This document shows positions 1 through 12,731 of a DNA stretch of 64,000 nt, piece by piece. Source of the DNA: Episyrphus balteatus (Eukaryota; Arthropoda; Insecta; Diptera; Syrphidae); contig NC_079138.1 in the NCBI RefSeq assembly GCF_945859705.1, positions 4,030,001 to 4,094,000 on the forward strand, in the 5' to 3' direction. The notes under the pieces are model-generated. The model saw only the letters and a program-made list of their open reading frames with translations. It was not told the origin of the DNA and searched no databases. The number at the start of each line of letters is the position of its first letter. Within the stretch, counting starts at the first letter, position 1. A program made the position numbers and the translations under genes.

Positions 1-1054
1 TCGCTAGATACATGTTGATTAGCCGGAGAAGATCCCGGTTGATGTTGTTGCTTTTGTTGCTGTTGTTGAAATGTTAATTGTCCGCCAGCTTCTGAGAGTG
101 GTGTGCTTGAATTTCTAGGCTCTGGGGTTGTACTAGTGCTACTGCGACGGCTGCTGTTCAACCAATGACTATTATCAACTAACTGCAGCAATCTTGCCAA
201 ACCATCACTATTAACACTATGCACTCCCATCAGGTGCATTTCAAGTGCCTTCTTTTCGCTAAATGTATCTTGACATAGTGGACACATTACACTATTGACA
301 GCTGGTGAGCTTGTCACATTGGCAGAGTTTCTCGAGCTCGTCAATTCAATTGGATCGCCCAATTGTTCACATTCATCATTCGATTGAGCCTCATCCATTA
401 TGTCCATTTGTTCGGTTTTCACTTGAGATATCAACTCATTTTCATGAACAGATGTTGCATACACTTGTTCATGATGTTGCTGTTGCTGTTGCTGCTGGTT
501 TTGCTGTTGCTTTGGCAGATCACTTTGCATATGCATATGCACTGGAGAAGATGATTTACTTCTAGATTGTGATTGCGATGCCGCTGCATTTTCGGCTACA
601 GCAACAGCTGCTGCTGCAACAGCCGCATGAAAAGCATGCAAAGCTGCTGGATTTGTGGGAATTGTTAAAAAGTCTTCTTCCGAAACATTTGGATGTATAT
701 TGGCAATATGATTTTCCATTTCGGACTTGGTTTGAGCAAAATAATCACAATTATTACATTTGTATATTATTGATGGCAATGAAGAGAGATCGACATCAGC
801 CAGTAGTTCTTTGTTGCAATTGGAAATGTTGCTAACAGAGCCGGCCGAAGACATTAAAGAGACATTTTGTTGATGATCAGATGAGTTGTCCGTATAGTTA
901 TCACGACCGCTTTTAGCTGGTATTGGTGTTGTACCTGTTGTTGTTGTTGTTGTTATTTTCGTCACTGGGTGATTTTTTTCGTTTTCTTCTTTTACCAACA
1001 TTTGATGAGATTCTAATAATTGTGTAGGACTTGAACGTTCTGATTTTATACAAT
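1..1054 (-). CDS. zfh2: zfh2 coding exon 6 (partial, runs off the window)
   Basis: The minus-strand frame is open from the acceptor CATTACAG|ATTGTATAAA at 1054 down to base 1 without a stop, giving about 350 codons. Exon 5 leaves in phase 1; G plus AT gives Asp1336, followed by CIKSERSSPTQ. Two C2H2 fingers are visible: YKCNNCDYFAQTKSEMENHI...H near 690-757 and VMCPLCQDTFSEKKALEMHL...H near 215-290. The second is followed by a leucine-rich stretch (LARLLQLVDNS). Gln-rich and Ser-rich tracts separate them. The homeodomains of the family would be further downstream, outside the window. Plus-strand frames here are shadows of this exon. Confidence 0.9.
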
Positions 1055-2178
1055 CTGTAATGAGAGAACATAAAAATGTAGATTTTTTTAGTATCCTTAA
1101 TCGGATAATAAAATTATAACATGTGTTGTCGTTTCAGTTTGTATATGGGTCAAAATCATGGAGGTGGGAAATTTCGATGACCGAATTCTTAAAAAATCAA
1201 CTTTGTTTTATGATAAAAATTTCATGCTCAAATGTTCGCTTTAGCCATAATTTGTCGGTTCATGAACGGGCAGAGCACAAAAATGCACTTTACCGCAAAA
1301 CCCCAAAAATTAGTATTAGAAAAATGTTCCTCGAAATGGTGGTAATCTCTTCAAAACGACTTTAGGGGTCTAGAAATAGTATCAATGTGAATGATACACT
1401 ATTATATTAAGGTAGTAGGTCCTAAATTAATTAAATATAACTTTATTTCTTAAGACAGAGACCGATTTCTACAAAAAAAAAAAATGCTTTTATGCACCTC
1501 CGAAACACTTAGGCCATAAGTAATTTTTTCTTTTGTTTTCTTGTAACTTTTTTGATAAAAGTGTATATTACAGCCATACTTAGATAGACTACTACGTAAA
1601 AATACCCAAAAAATGCAAAATTATGAGTGTTAGACTACATTATTTATTCAGATTCTAAGAGCGTTCCCGGAAATGACGTTTTGACCTTAATTTATTTTTA
1701 TTTTTTATGTCACAAAGTTAAACGAAATATTTTTGAGATTATATTGCAATGGCCTCGATTTTTGATCATAATATCACCAAAAAATTAAAATTTCAATCTA
1801 ACTATACCCCAAAACAAGCGTTCCCGGAATGACGGTTAATTGATGTACGCTACTTAAAAATAAAACTAAAACTAGCTTCTTACATACATTTTATATATTT
1901 ATCCATAAAAATAAGCGTGGAATAAAAAATCTATATAAAATCAAATTTAAAAACTGCTTGCAGCACAATTTGTACGTTAGATGATTAAAATATTGATACA
2001 TTAAGAAATGTTGGTTTTATGCGTCATTTTTCTTGGGACAACTTTTATTAATGTATAAAAAATAACAAAACTTATTTTTTTTTTTAAGAGATGTACCAAT
2101 TTATAAAAAGTATTGTGTATATGTAGTATTTAGAAAAGAAATACTTAAAAATTATATTGACTTTAATGTGTTTTTAAG
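1055..2178. other. AT-rich intronic stretch with a paired motif
   Basis: No gene. The phrase GCGTTCCCGGAAATGACG near 1661 recurs as GCGTTCCCGGAATGACG near 1819 in direct orientation, which suggests an eroded repeat. The rest shows only A/T runs. Confidence 0.5.
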
Positions 2179-2438
2179 GGGTTGGGGTCGAAATTATGTA
2201 TGTTGCAAAATTCTGTATTCAAAATACTGTATGCCAAAATACTGTATGTCAAAATTCTGTATGTGCAAAATGCTGTAGGAACAAAATTCTGAAAGTCAAA
2301 ATTCTGTATACCTAGCAAAATTCTGGTTGGTCAAAATGCTGTATCTCAAAATTCTGTACATCAAAATTCTGTAAATCAAAATTCTGTAAAAATGCTGTAA
2401 AAAAATATCGTTTTGATAATGTAAAAAAGTGCGCGCGC
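2179..2438 (+). mobile_element. left end of a CAAAATTCTG-array element
   Basis: Starts GGGGTTGGGGTCGAAATT and continues with about a dozen degenerate copies of a 15-17-bp unit (TCAAAATTCTGTATG) to about 2400. Then comes an A-rich stretch ending in GCGCGCGC. The same order (GGTTGGGGTC, array, GCGCGCGC) is seen at 49843-49970, so this is the same family. No matching right end was found; a palindrome abuts it. Confidence 0.6.
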
Positions 2439-2748
2439 ACTGTTAAAAAAAGAGCCAAGTTCTCCTATGTTGAAATTATGCTAGCACAAAAAGTACTGAA
2501 ATGTAAAAGTGTACAAAGTTCTAAAGCTTGGCTCTAAATTTAATAAATAAAATTTTGGTTGTTCCCTTTGCAATTTAACTTTAAATTACCGATTTTTAAA
2601 GCTATTTGAAAAATTGCCAAGTAAACAACCAAAATTTTATTGATACGAATTTGAACCCAAACTTTAGAACTTGGTACACTTTTACATCTCAGTACTTTTT
2701 GTGCTAGCATAATTTCAACATAGGAGAACTTGGCTCTTTTTTAACAGT
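2439..2748. repeat. 310-bp palindrome (foldback-type)
   Basis: The left arm starts ACTGTTAAAAAAAGAGCC and the right arm ends GGCTCTTTTTTAACAGT. The two arms are near-perfect inverted copies for about the outer 90 bp and weaker toward the centre. No coding sequence. It is sandwiched between the left-end array element and the GCCACGCCCCCT repeat. Confidence 0.8.
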
Positions 2749-2774
2749 AATTTTTTTGTTGTGATTTCACTACT

Positions 2775-3420
2775 TTTTGCAAGGTAAGGCTGTAGAATTG
2801 AAAATCTCTATATTTGATGAAAATTCAGTGAAAATGGGCGGTTGCCACGCCCCCTGGCTGAAATTCTCAAATTTCAAATTTTTTCCTTTGTATAAACTAC
2901 CAACTCTACCATTCTACCAAATTTCAAGATTCTAAGATAATCAGAAGTGCTATATAATATTTGATGAAAATTCAGCGGAAATGGGCGGATGCCACGCCCC
3001 CTGAATTGAAAATCTCAAATTTTCGATTTTTTCCTTTGTATACACCACAAGTCCTATCACCGTGTAAAATTTCAAGTTTCTACGATAACGGGAAGTTCTC
3101 CATAATTTTGATGATCTGTCAGTGAGTGAATCAGTCAGTCAATCAGTCAGTCAGTTACGGTTTTTGAGATTTTCGAAGCCCTATATCTTAGAAACTACTC
3201 ATCGTAGCAAGCTGAAATTTTGTGAGGAGTTTTGTTTTGACCAGCTTAACAAATGAAGCGAGTTTGAAATTTCTAGTATCTTTGGTGTGGAAGTTAGAGG
3301 GGGGTCGAAAATGGCCTGAGTTGTTTTCTGTAAATAAGGGTGTAGTGCCAAAGTTGCTAGAGAACTTTTCTGGGCACTACGGTGCCCCTTGATAATGTCT
3401 GAAAGAAACTTCTGGGACTG
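2775..3420 (+). repeat. dispersed repeat with GCCACGCCCCCT motif, copy 1
   Basis: Contains two tandem copies of a unit of about 145 bp (from about 2812 and about 2957), each with ATGGGCGG.TGCCACGCCCCCT and TTTTTCCTTTGTATA. A (TCAGTCAG) microsatellite at about 3118-3155 follows, then a conserved tail (CTTAGAAACTACTCATCGTAG; GGCCTGAGTTGTTTTC). A second copy lies at 51990-52600. Confidence 0.75.
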
Positions 3421-5164
3421 TGACTTTTCAAAATTAAAAAAAAAAAAATTAGAAAAAAAAGGTTCTTCGGTATTCTTCCTTATGCTTGAAAGCTTTTAAG
3501 GTAATCATTCCAGAATAAAATTCCGTACTAAAATGTACTCGGCAGTAGATACTGCCCAGCAAACATTTTTGCGAATGTTCACTAAACGTCCAGTTTATGT
3601 GAAGAATATTCATTAGAAAAACATTCACTTTTCTGGATCAAATATGAATGTCTATGCAAAGATTCAATTTTCCTTCACATAATGTGAATGCGCACAACTA
3701 ATACCTTAAAAAAGGTATATCTTGGGTGCGTTCACTTTTATAATTTATGAACCATAAAAAACGCTACCCAGGAGAAAGGACTCAAAAAGGTTATGATTCA
3801 GTTCTGAGGGGAAATGTTTGATGGGTGGAGTCAAAAAGAACGCATCTAGTGTCAAATATATGTTTTTTTTTTTTTGTTTTAATCCTTTTCTCAATAAATA
3901 AACCGTCATAATAAAAGAAAAAAAAAACAAGTAAAGGGACAAAATCAAAGAATATACATTCATATCAGATACCTACAATTCGTTCGGCAACATATTAAGG
4001 TATTTAAAGTTTGCAGTTTTTCGCAAGTGATTTACTCATAAATATAGTGATCAAAATCAAAAACTTTTCTCGTGGTGCTATTGTATTTGTTTCGATATAA
4101 AAAAAAAAACATAAATAAATAGAAGGGTGGGAGTAAGGATGATATAATCTTTCCAATATTAAATAGTAGTAGGTACATAGCGACAACCAAATCAAACAGA
4201 AAAAAAAGGAAGCGCTGCGCTGTACAAGAAAATTCAATTACCCTCATTCTGGTATGATTGATGAATTTTCAATTTCCATTACATTACTTTTGTTGTTGTT
4301 GTTGTTGTTGTTAGTGTTTTCGTTTTTTTTTTTTTTTTAATGTTTCTTCTCTTTGCTTTGAACATTATAAATTCTTCTTAAGAAATACAAGGCTATTGTA
4401 ATGAAATAAGACACGATTCAAGGGGAAAATATGCGACAGATGACAAAATTAAAAAAAAAAAAAAAGCGATTTCATATCTCTTGGTTTAAAGAAGCCATCG
4501 TCAATGTTCTCATACAGGACTAATGTTCCAGTACTAGTGACGTAGTCAATGAAGGGTGGCTGGCGTTGTTACACGTTTGGTTCCAGAATATCTTACAAAA
4601 TATAGAGAATATCATTTTGATTCTATAAGGCATTATAGTCGTATCTGTAAAACTTTATAGGAGCAAAATTGTCCAGATAGAAAAAATATGAAAACCAATG
4701 GATAACTGATGTAAATTGTGTAAACCAAATTCCAACAAACAGCTTGTAAAATAAAACCATCACACAATGGGCACGTTCAGGAATCATATGATTAGATTTC
4801 TGATTTTTGTTTTGATTTTTTGTTGAAAATATCCTAGTTTTCTTAAATATTCGGAAGCAGATATCTTTGGATCCAAGTTTTGGTTTAAAGATATGAGTTC
4901 AGAGTTCACAGGGCTTTCCATTTAGGTATTTCATATTGCCTAACAAATAGGTTTAAAAAACTAAATTACTTCATAGCTGAAAACCACAAAACAAAACCCT
5001 TTGCCTAGGAAACAGGCATTTAAAAAAAATCCTCTAAATCCATGACGCTAGACATGAAAAGAAAGGTCTTTTTCTATAGATGAAAACCTTAAAGTTTATT
5101 CGTTGTATGATTGTTGAGTTCTTGCAATCCAAATATGTTTTTTAAAAGACTTTCAAAAATGATG

Positions 5165-5275
5165 TTGCCTCAGAACTTTCGACTGGGTGAATGGATTTTG
5201 AGAATTCATTTTTTTATTTAAAAGCTGGTACTTTCAGTGTGGTTCTATTTCAAATTGTTTCAGTTCTGACAATAG
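5165..5275 (+). repeat. fragment of ACCGACTTCC-ended repeat family
   Basis: Has TGCCTCAGAACTTTCGACTG and AAAGCTGGTACTTTCAGTGT in the order of a very widespread insect repeat that I recognise by its ACCGACTTC ends. The termini are missing here. Fuller relatives are at 15808-15992 and 62735-62950. Confidence 0.55.
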
Positions 5276-5822
5276 CATCCATGAGAATGAAATTGTTTGT
5301 TTTTTTTTTTTTCAAAAAGTAGGTATGAAAGGTTTCTGCTCTTTTTTATCATTGATATTTTTATTTTTAATTTGACATCAGTCAATTCTTATAAGTTCAA
5401 CTGGTAAAATGCAACATTTTAATGGTTTTAAGTAATGTTTTATTTTTATTGTTGCAGTACAAAAGGACGATAAATCTGAGGAAATGTACATGAGTTCTAT
5501 TTGATACAAGGAGAGTCTTACTATACTCTGACACATGCAGGTAAACAAAGCAAAAACAATTATTATTTCTTACTGCCTCCTGGGTAAAATCGTGCATAAG
5601 AAATTCAAAAAAAACCTACCTACCACCAGAAACTGTAGCACAATAGCCACCTAGGTATACAAATCGTCCCTTTTACAGACAGAATTCGATCGATTAATAC
5701 ATTTTTTTGTTCGTCAAAAACCCGTGCCTGCCACTTGCACGGAACTGATTTTATGAAGACAGTGAGAGTGACAGTGAGAATTAAAAAGCATTAATAGTTT
5801 ACAGAGAATTAAAACAAAAAAA

Positions 5823-6625
5823 AAATAAAATGCACGACTGGGTCGCACGAACTTGCTCTTAGAGTTAAAGTTGCTTAAATTTTTAAGACTTTATATAGAA
5901 ATTTGGAAAAAAAAATAAAATTCGTTTTTTAAAAAAATAAAATAAAATCTAAAATTGAATTGCCCTCCAAAACAAGTATGCAGTTTTGATTGATATATTA
6001 ACATGCATTTTTAGAAAAAAAATTTTTAAAATCGTTAGAGCCGTTTTTAAAAAAAATAATTTTTTATAAATAATTTTTTGGAAAAAAAGTTTTAAAATAA
6101 AATTGGTATGCCATTTTGTAGAAATCACTAATCAACATCTAAAAACAAAATTTCAAAAAAATTCAATGTCCCGTTTTCGAAAATTTGATTTTTCAAAAAA
6201 AAATTTTCAAATTTTTTTTTTAAATCCAAAAATTATTTTTTTGGAAATTTTATTTTTGGTTTATACTTAAATTATATAAATGCTTCTTCACAAAAAGTTT
6301 CGTTGAAATCGAATAATCAGTTTCGGAGATAATCGGATTTGAAAAAAACCGTTCTATGGCAGGTACCGTTAATAATGATTTTCAAAAAAAAATTTTTTCA
6401 TTGGAAGATAAACCTTAGCTTAAAACTAACATTTGAATTTTTTAAACAAAATCGTTGGAGCCGTTTTCGAGATATTTCAATTTTTCTTAAATCGGTATGT
6501 CACATGTACTGTTATTTTTGGTCCAAAAAAATTAATTCCAAAAACCCCTCTGGAGAGTCGCCAAATAACGCTACATACCAAGTTTGACATTAATCGGTCC
6601 ATCTGTTTAGGCTGTAGCTCCTTAT

Positions 6626-6667
<42 letters not shown>

Positions 6668-6797
6668 GGACTTCCGGGACCCACTTTTTTGGCATTGTCT
6701 ACCATCGTAATGTCATGGAAAAATGTTATCTCAACTTTTTTTTTTTGTACGAATGCATAACTTGATTTATAGTACCTATATCGCAAGTAAAAATAAC
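5823..6797 (+). repeat. dispersed element family 1, copy A
   Basis: Begins AAAATAAAATGCACGACTGG and GTCGCACGAACTTGCTCTTA and ends near CTATATCGCAAGTAAAAA. Internal blocks include AAAATCGTTAGAGCCGTTTT and CCAAAAAAATTAATTCCAAA, then a GACA microsatellite (about 6628-6666) and GGACTTCCGGGACCCACTTT. No transposase is seen. Microsatellite-bearing non-autonomous elements such as Drosophila DINE-1 are a possible analogy, not an identification. Copy B lies 1.28 kb downstream. Confidence 0.75.
6628..6666. repeat. GACA microsatellite
   Basis: About ten uninterrupted CAGA/GACA units inside family 1 copy A. The equivalent in copy B (7939-8010) is an alternating GACA/GACT form. Confidence 0.9.
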
Positions 6798-7101
6798 GAA
6801 AAAGTTGTTAGGTATTGAAAAATGTGTGAAGAATTAAAAAAAATCCTTTATTTTTCAAAGGATCACGAATAAACGATCTCTATTTCCTAATCGATCATTG
6901 TATTTACCCTATTTTTCGTAAAAGTTCATAAGAATTTGGTCCTTCTTCCTTCCAGAAAACCTAAAGACCAAAGAACAAGACAAAAAAACAGATGTACATT
7001 GTACATACATATAACTTGTGGTTTTGTCATGAAATTACTTAATGCATATAATTATTGTTTAAGTAATGAAAATATTTCATACTTTTTTTTCATGGTCAAT
7101 T

Positions 7102-8136
7102 AAAATAAAATGCACGACTGGGTCGCACGAACTTGCTCTTAGAGTTCAAGTTGCTTAAATTTTTAAGACTTTTTATATAGAAACTTGGGAAATGTTGGTA
7201 TATAAAAAATAAAAAATAAAAAAAAAATAAAATTAATTTTTCAAAAAAATAAAACAATATCTGAAATCAAATCGCCCCACAAAACAAGTATGCAGTTTTA
7301 TTTGATATATAAAGGTGCATTTTTAGAAAAAAAATTTTCAAAATCGTTAGAGCCGTTTTTTAAAAAACTAATTTTTTATAAATAATTTTTTAAAAAAAAA
7401 GTTTAAAAATAAAATTGGTATGCCATTTTGTAGAAATCACTAATCAACATCTAAAAACAAAATTTCAAAAAAATTCAATGTCCCGTTTTCAAAAAATTGA
7501 TTTTTCAAAAAAAAATTTTCAAAATTTTTTTAAAAATCCAAAAATTATTTTTTTCAAAATTTTATTTTTGGCTTATGTTTAAATTATATAAATGCTTTTG
7601 TATAAAAAATTTCGTTGAAATACAATAAGTAGTTTTGCAGAAAATTCGATTTGAAAAAAGCGGTCCTATGGCAGGTACCGTTAATAATGATTTTCAAAAA
7701 AAAATTTTTTCTTCAAAAGATAGACCTTGTTAAAAAACTAACACTTGAATTTTTTTAACAAAATCGTTGGAGCCGTTTTTGTGAAATTAAACTTTTCCGA
7801 AATTTTTGTATGACAGGTACCGTTATTCTTGGTCCAAAAAAATTAATTCCAAAAACCCCTCTGGAGAGCCTCCAAAAACTGCTACATAGCAAGTTTGGAG
7901 TCAATCGGTCCATCCGTTTAGGCTCTAGTTCCTTATACAGACAGACAGACAGACTGACAGACTGACAGACTGACAGACTGACAGACTGACAGACAGACGG
8001 ACAGACGGACTTCCGGGACCCACTTTTTTGGCATTGTCTATCATCGTAATGTTATGGAAAAATGTTATCTCAACTTTTTTTTTTTGTACGAATGCATAAC
8101 TTGATATATAGTACCTATATCGCAAGTAAAAAATAC
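7102..8136 (+). repeat. dispersed element family 1, copy B
   Basis: Aligns by eye with copy A along its whole length, in the same orientation. The microsatellite here is a GACTGACA higher-order form (about 7939-8010) instead of plain GACA. It has the same end, CCTATATCGCAAGTAAAAA. About 300 bp of unrelated sequence separates A from B. Confidence 0.75.
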
Positions 8137-8959
8137 AAAAGACATGAGACACATTATATACCCACGTACATTTCACGTGATTGCTTGAATCACCTTATGG
8201 TGAAAATAATATTGACTGAATTTAATTGCGAAACAAACCTACGGAAAGGGTTGAAAATTTCAAGCCGACAGCGATAACGACGACGCACGGCGGCAACTAA
8301 TATAACGGACAACAAAGGACTATAATGTTTGACGTCGTCGGTCGCGGCAGCGACCACTAATAACAATGCTTGAGTAGGTATGTGGTTTTTTGTTTTTTTT
8401 TTTTTTTTCACTTTTCAAAAATAATTAGCCATTAAGACAAGCGTCTTTATCCTTTTTTCTATATTAAATATTCACTATAAGAAAACATGCATACCTCTAT
8501 AAGTCGAATAGGTACAAAATAACCCAATATGCACTATCCAATTAACCTGTTACAAACCATACATATATGTATATATACCTACTCCCACACTCATGTATAT
8601 ATTTATGTATATTGATTATATTAAATGCAGGGTACAATCATATATTGTGCTTGAATTAAATTGAACTTTTCGGAGTCGTTGGTTGCGATTGAATTGAAGA
8701 AAAGAGGTGCTGCAATTATTTGTAATTATTCTAATTTTTGTCTTTCTCAGTAATTCTTTATTTTTTTTTGTTCATTTGTTTTGTACAATGTACATAAATA
8801 TACACTACCAATCAATGGAATAGGTTTAACATTTTTTTTTTTGTAGATACGAAAAGGAAGTAGTACAGAATATCCTTTTCGATTTCATAATTTTTTTTTC
8901 AAATTAACGACGAATTCGTGTCAGCAGTTTTTCTCTCTCAGACTATATAAGGAATTCTT

Positions 8960-9640
8960 TTACAATAACAAAATTTTAAGATCATAAAGATACAAAAATA
9001 TGGAGGAATTATTTTAATAAAATAATAGGTGAAAACTTTTTCACAAACTCCAAATTTATTTCATCAGTGCCATTCATAAATTTGGTGACTTTCTCACGTC
9101 ACGTTTTTTAGATTATCCCGTTAGAAAATCTTAAAAACCCATTTTGTTGCTGTTTTCGAAGAAATATTTTAGCACAATGTAATCTTTTTCAATTTAAATT
9201 GATACGGTTTATGAAGGAACTTATTTTTTTCTTTAAAATTCAATTTCAATCTTCTCAATATCTCTTTTCTTCTCCAAGATATTTTAATTTAAGTAAGTTT
9301 AGTAGGTTTGGCATATATTACCATAAAGAAACTGATCTCTAAAAATAAATATATCTTTCTCCTTAAAACAAAAGTATACTTTTCTAATGGACTTTAGTGT
9401 GCTGATTTTGATAAAGTATTTTTTTTTTTGAGATTTTCTAAAAAAAAAAACTTGATTTTGTGATATTTTAATGCGAATATCTTAAAATCCTGATGTGATA
9501 GAATTTTTTTGACTTCGGATTCTAGCTCAGCACATCAAAAACTATAAGAAAAGTGTACTATTGTTTCTAGGAGAAACAAATCTGAAGCTTTGCAAGGTAG
9601 TTTATCGAATGGTTTATTACAAATAAAAGATATTTCTAAA
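8960..9640. repeat. diverged copy of the palindromic family seen in intron 3
   Basis: Contains TCAATATCTCTTTTCTTC, GTAGGTTTGGCATATATTAC and TTGACTTCGGATTCTAGCTC, all with counterparts in the same order in 27390-28043. The outer ends are eroded. Confidence 0.5.
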
Positions 9641-10475
9641 TAGAAAAATATTATATAAAATTACAAAATACGTAAAAATTTTGTTTAATGTATTTTATTA
9701 TGGTTTTCTTTACATATTTGACTTTTTAAATATAATGGGCATTGATATTTTACATTTTCCTTAATTAAGGTGTTTTTGTTCATGTAGGATTTACTAAAAA
9801 GTGAAATACTGATTTTGTCAATCAGTATTTTAAAAAAATGAGTAAACATGAATGTAAAAGAACATGTTTGGTGTCAATCGATAGGTCATATTATGAAGAA
9901 TAAGTCCTCCAAATTTGAGCTCAATGCGACAAATAGTTTTAATTTTATACAAGTTCAAATGAATCTAAAAGGGTGATTTTTTAGAAACTACTCACATTTT
10001 TCAAAAATCATTTTTACAAAAATGGTACCTGATAGAATTTTTCTGAAACCAGATTTAGATTCAGGAAAGTCTAATCTTTCATAATATCAAAAAATTATTT
10101 GAAGGAGAAAAAAAAAGTTAAATTTTGCAGACCAGTGTAATTTGTACTGCAATTGAGGCGTTCAGAAAATGTAATGGGTCAATATTTTCAATATTTGTAT
10201 ATTTCTTAAATAAAATGGTAAAAATTAAATCAGTACACCTATGCTGTAACTTTATCACTGACGTTAAACAATTTTGAACGTCTTTTTTTTTTGAAATTTC
10301 TTTTATTTTGATGAAATAAAATGGATTCGAAAGTCATTCAAAAATTTTATCACCAGTGATCAAAGTTACAGAACAGGGGCACAGGGCACATAAAGCTTAC
10401 TTAAGTTTTTAAAACAGAACTTATCAAAGTCTTTTAAGAGTACAAATTTCAAAAAAAAAAAAACAACTTTTTTTC

Positions 10476-10732
10476 TCTGATCTGGATGTGCGAATATGTT
10501 AATCATATAGTTTTTGGTCCGCTTAATCCAGATTCGAAGTCAATTTTGCTCTAATACGTCAGGTTTCCGAGATATCCTTAAAAAAATTTTAAAACCAAAA
10601 AACAAAAGTTCTTATCTGATATTTTTTGAGGATGTCTCAAAAACCTGACGTGATACAACAAAATAGACTTCGGATTTGGTTTTAGCGACCCAAAAACTAT
10701 ATGAAAAACATAGTCACAACCCCAGGTCAGAA
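10476..10732. repeat. 257-bp palindrome
   Basis: Arms of about 110 bp: left CATATAGTTTTTGGTCCGC and right GCGACCCAAAAACTATATG; also ACGTCAGGTTTCCGAG against TCAAAAACCTGACGT. Its GACTTCGGATTT phrase relates it distantly to the intron 3 palindrome family. Confidence 0.7.
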
Positions 10733-10825
10733 CTTTTTTTTTTGTGTAGCTGTGTAATTGAAAGTACTGAAATTTGGTATTTTAAATTCTTAAATGATAG
10801 ACTCACACACTATAAAATAAAAGAA

Positions 10826-10890
10826 ATTACAATTATGAAAACTAGATGGTACTACTAGTTAATCCCTTTGACATTCTTGTCAAAAAGTAT
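10826..10890. repeat. short dispersed repeat, copy 1
   Basis: ACAATTATGAAAACTAGATG then CTAGTTAATCCCTTTGACAT; near-identical to 47700-47768 (GAGAACTAGATGGCGC, CTAGTTAATCCGTTTGATG). Function unknown. Confidence 0.6.
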
Positions 10891-12731
10891 AAAGTATATA
10901 TGGGTTTCAAAGTTGCAGCAAACAGAATTCAAAAGAATTCATGAGCTTGCTATAGTTTGGCTCCACAAGCCACAAGCTCACAAAAAACCAAGGTCTAGGA
11001 CCTACAAAATCTCTTAGCCATAAAACCTCTTGCAAAATTTCTAAGAAAAACAATAAACCTATTTTATGGTATCCAATAGTATGTAGGTATACTTAAATTG
11101 TGTAATATCTAAGAGAGGGTAAGGCGTTGGAATATAATATGTACAGTACATATATGCAGTTGTCAACCATCAAATGACAACAACAAATAGAGATATCAAA
11201 TTAAACTAATTGAAGGCAAACTGTCATTCATACAGTCAAAATTCTCTCAAAACAAGGTTTTCCACAACTTGTCCGTTTGTATTTTATTTTTATTTTCCAA
11301 TAGAGTGATAGATATTCTTTTCTTTTTTTGACTTTAGTTTAAAAAAGTTTTGATTGTTATTATATAAATCAAAACTCAATATTTCTCTAAAAATAGAAAT
11401 AATACTGAAAATTAAATTAGATATCGACCATATTGTCGAAGGCGTGCGACACACGTAGATATATATATCAATCACCCCCACCCCCCCAAAACGTATCCAC
11501 ATATAGTAGGTAGTTCTTTTCTACTCCTCATTTTCCTATGCAATTATTTCAATTTACTAGGTAGAAAAAAAAAAAAAAAAAAAATAGAAAACCTCAAACT
11601 AATTTGCCCTGTGAATAATTGCTACTACCTTTAGCTTTAACAACTGATTATAGTCGAGGCTTTGGGGTATTAGATATATTTTTTCTAAAACAGCGTTCGT
11701 AGTGGTATGGTTTGCGTGCTGTTATAGTCCGTCGTCGTCGTCCGTCTGAATGTGTGACAACACACCAATAGCACGCATTCAATGTTCTAATTTGTGGTTT
11801 ATTGTTATTTTTATTTTTGTTTGTATGGAAATGAAAGTATGTACTTAAATAACAGTAATTTACATGTTATGACGAGAGTTAAAAAGCTAGGTTAGATTAA
11901 AATAATATGCGTTCAAAATATGAGTGGCTTCATATTTATTATTGATTTTGAGGTGTTGAATAGGAGGCAAGCTATATAGTTATATTGGAATGTATTTATT
12001 GATTTGCTAATTGGTCTGTTACAATATTAGAAATCTAGGAAATAATTGCAGTGGGGGGTTAGTTTTGGTATGGTGCAATGTTTAGTTAGTTTGATGAGCT
12101 ATAACGACATGAGGTCTGGGTTCGAAAGCCTTTTGACCACCTTAAAACATTTTGTACTGCTTCTTTTAGGGAAATGGCAAAAATTGTGATGAAAAATTGC
12201 ATCTCTGCTTTCTCATTCGGACTCGGGGGTAAATTGTAGGCCCTTGCCATTCTTATAAATTTATTAAATTAAGAATAATTGACATTTGTTAGTCAAAAAG
12301 CCTTGATCCATCATCAAGTATCTTGCCACATTTTTATTTTATAGACATTTTTTTCCGAGTTTTTCGATTTTAGAAGGTTTTGAAAAACAAAAATGTTCTA
12401 CAAATTTTAGCTAATTTAAGGTTAAATTTCATTTTTCTTGAAGAAAAATTACAAATTAGTAGAAAAACTATATTAAGTTATAAAATTAACATTATTTACA
12501 AGTTTGAAACCTAAATTTGGATCGAATTTTTTACAAATCACTGTAACATTGTGGTTTATCTTGGTAACGCAGTGGTATTTAAAATTTTTAAGCTGATTTT
12601 TGGGAATAAACTATTAAGAATATTTAATTAAATTAATTTTTCTGTGATTTAACTTCATAGGAGACTTACGTTGTTCTTATAGGGTGATATGCATAAAAAA
12701 TAGTAAATGCTTTTACTAGAGAATTTCCAAG

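Noticed and set aside
305..835. Plus-strand open frames opposite zfh2 exon 6
   Set aside because: They are antisense shadows of a Gln/Ala-rich coding exon on the minus strand, with no independent support.
6477..8176. Frames containing SVCLSVCLSV or TDRQTDRQTD
   Set aside because: They are translations of the GACA/GACT microsatellites in family 1 elements.
12100..12140. tRNA-like B box (GGGTTCGAAAGCC)
   Set aside because: No matching A box, acceptor stem or cloverleaf could be folded by eye; likewise the look-alikes near 33155 and 47927.
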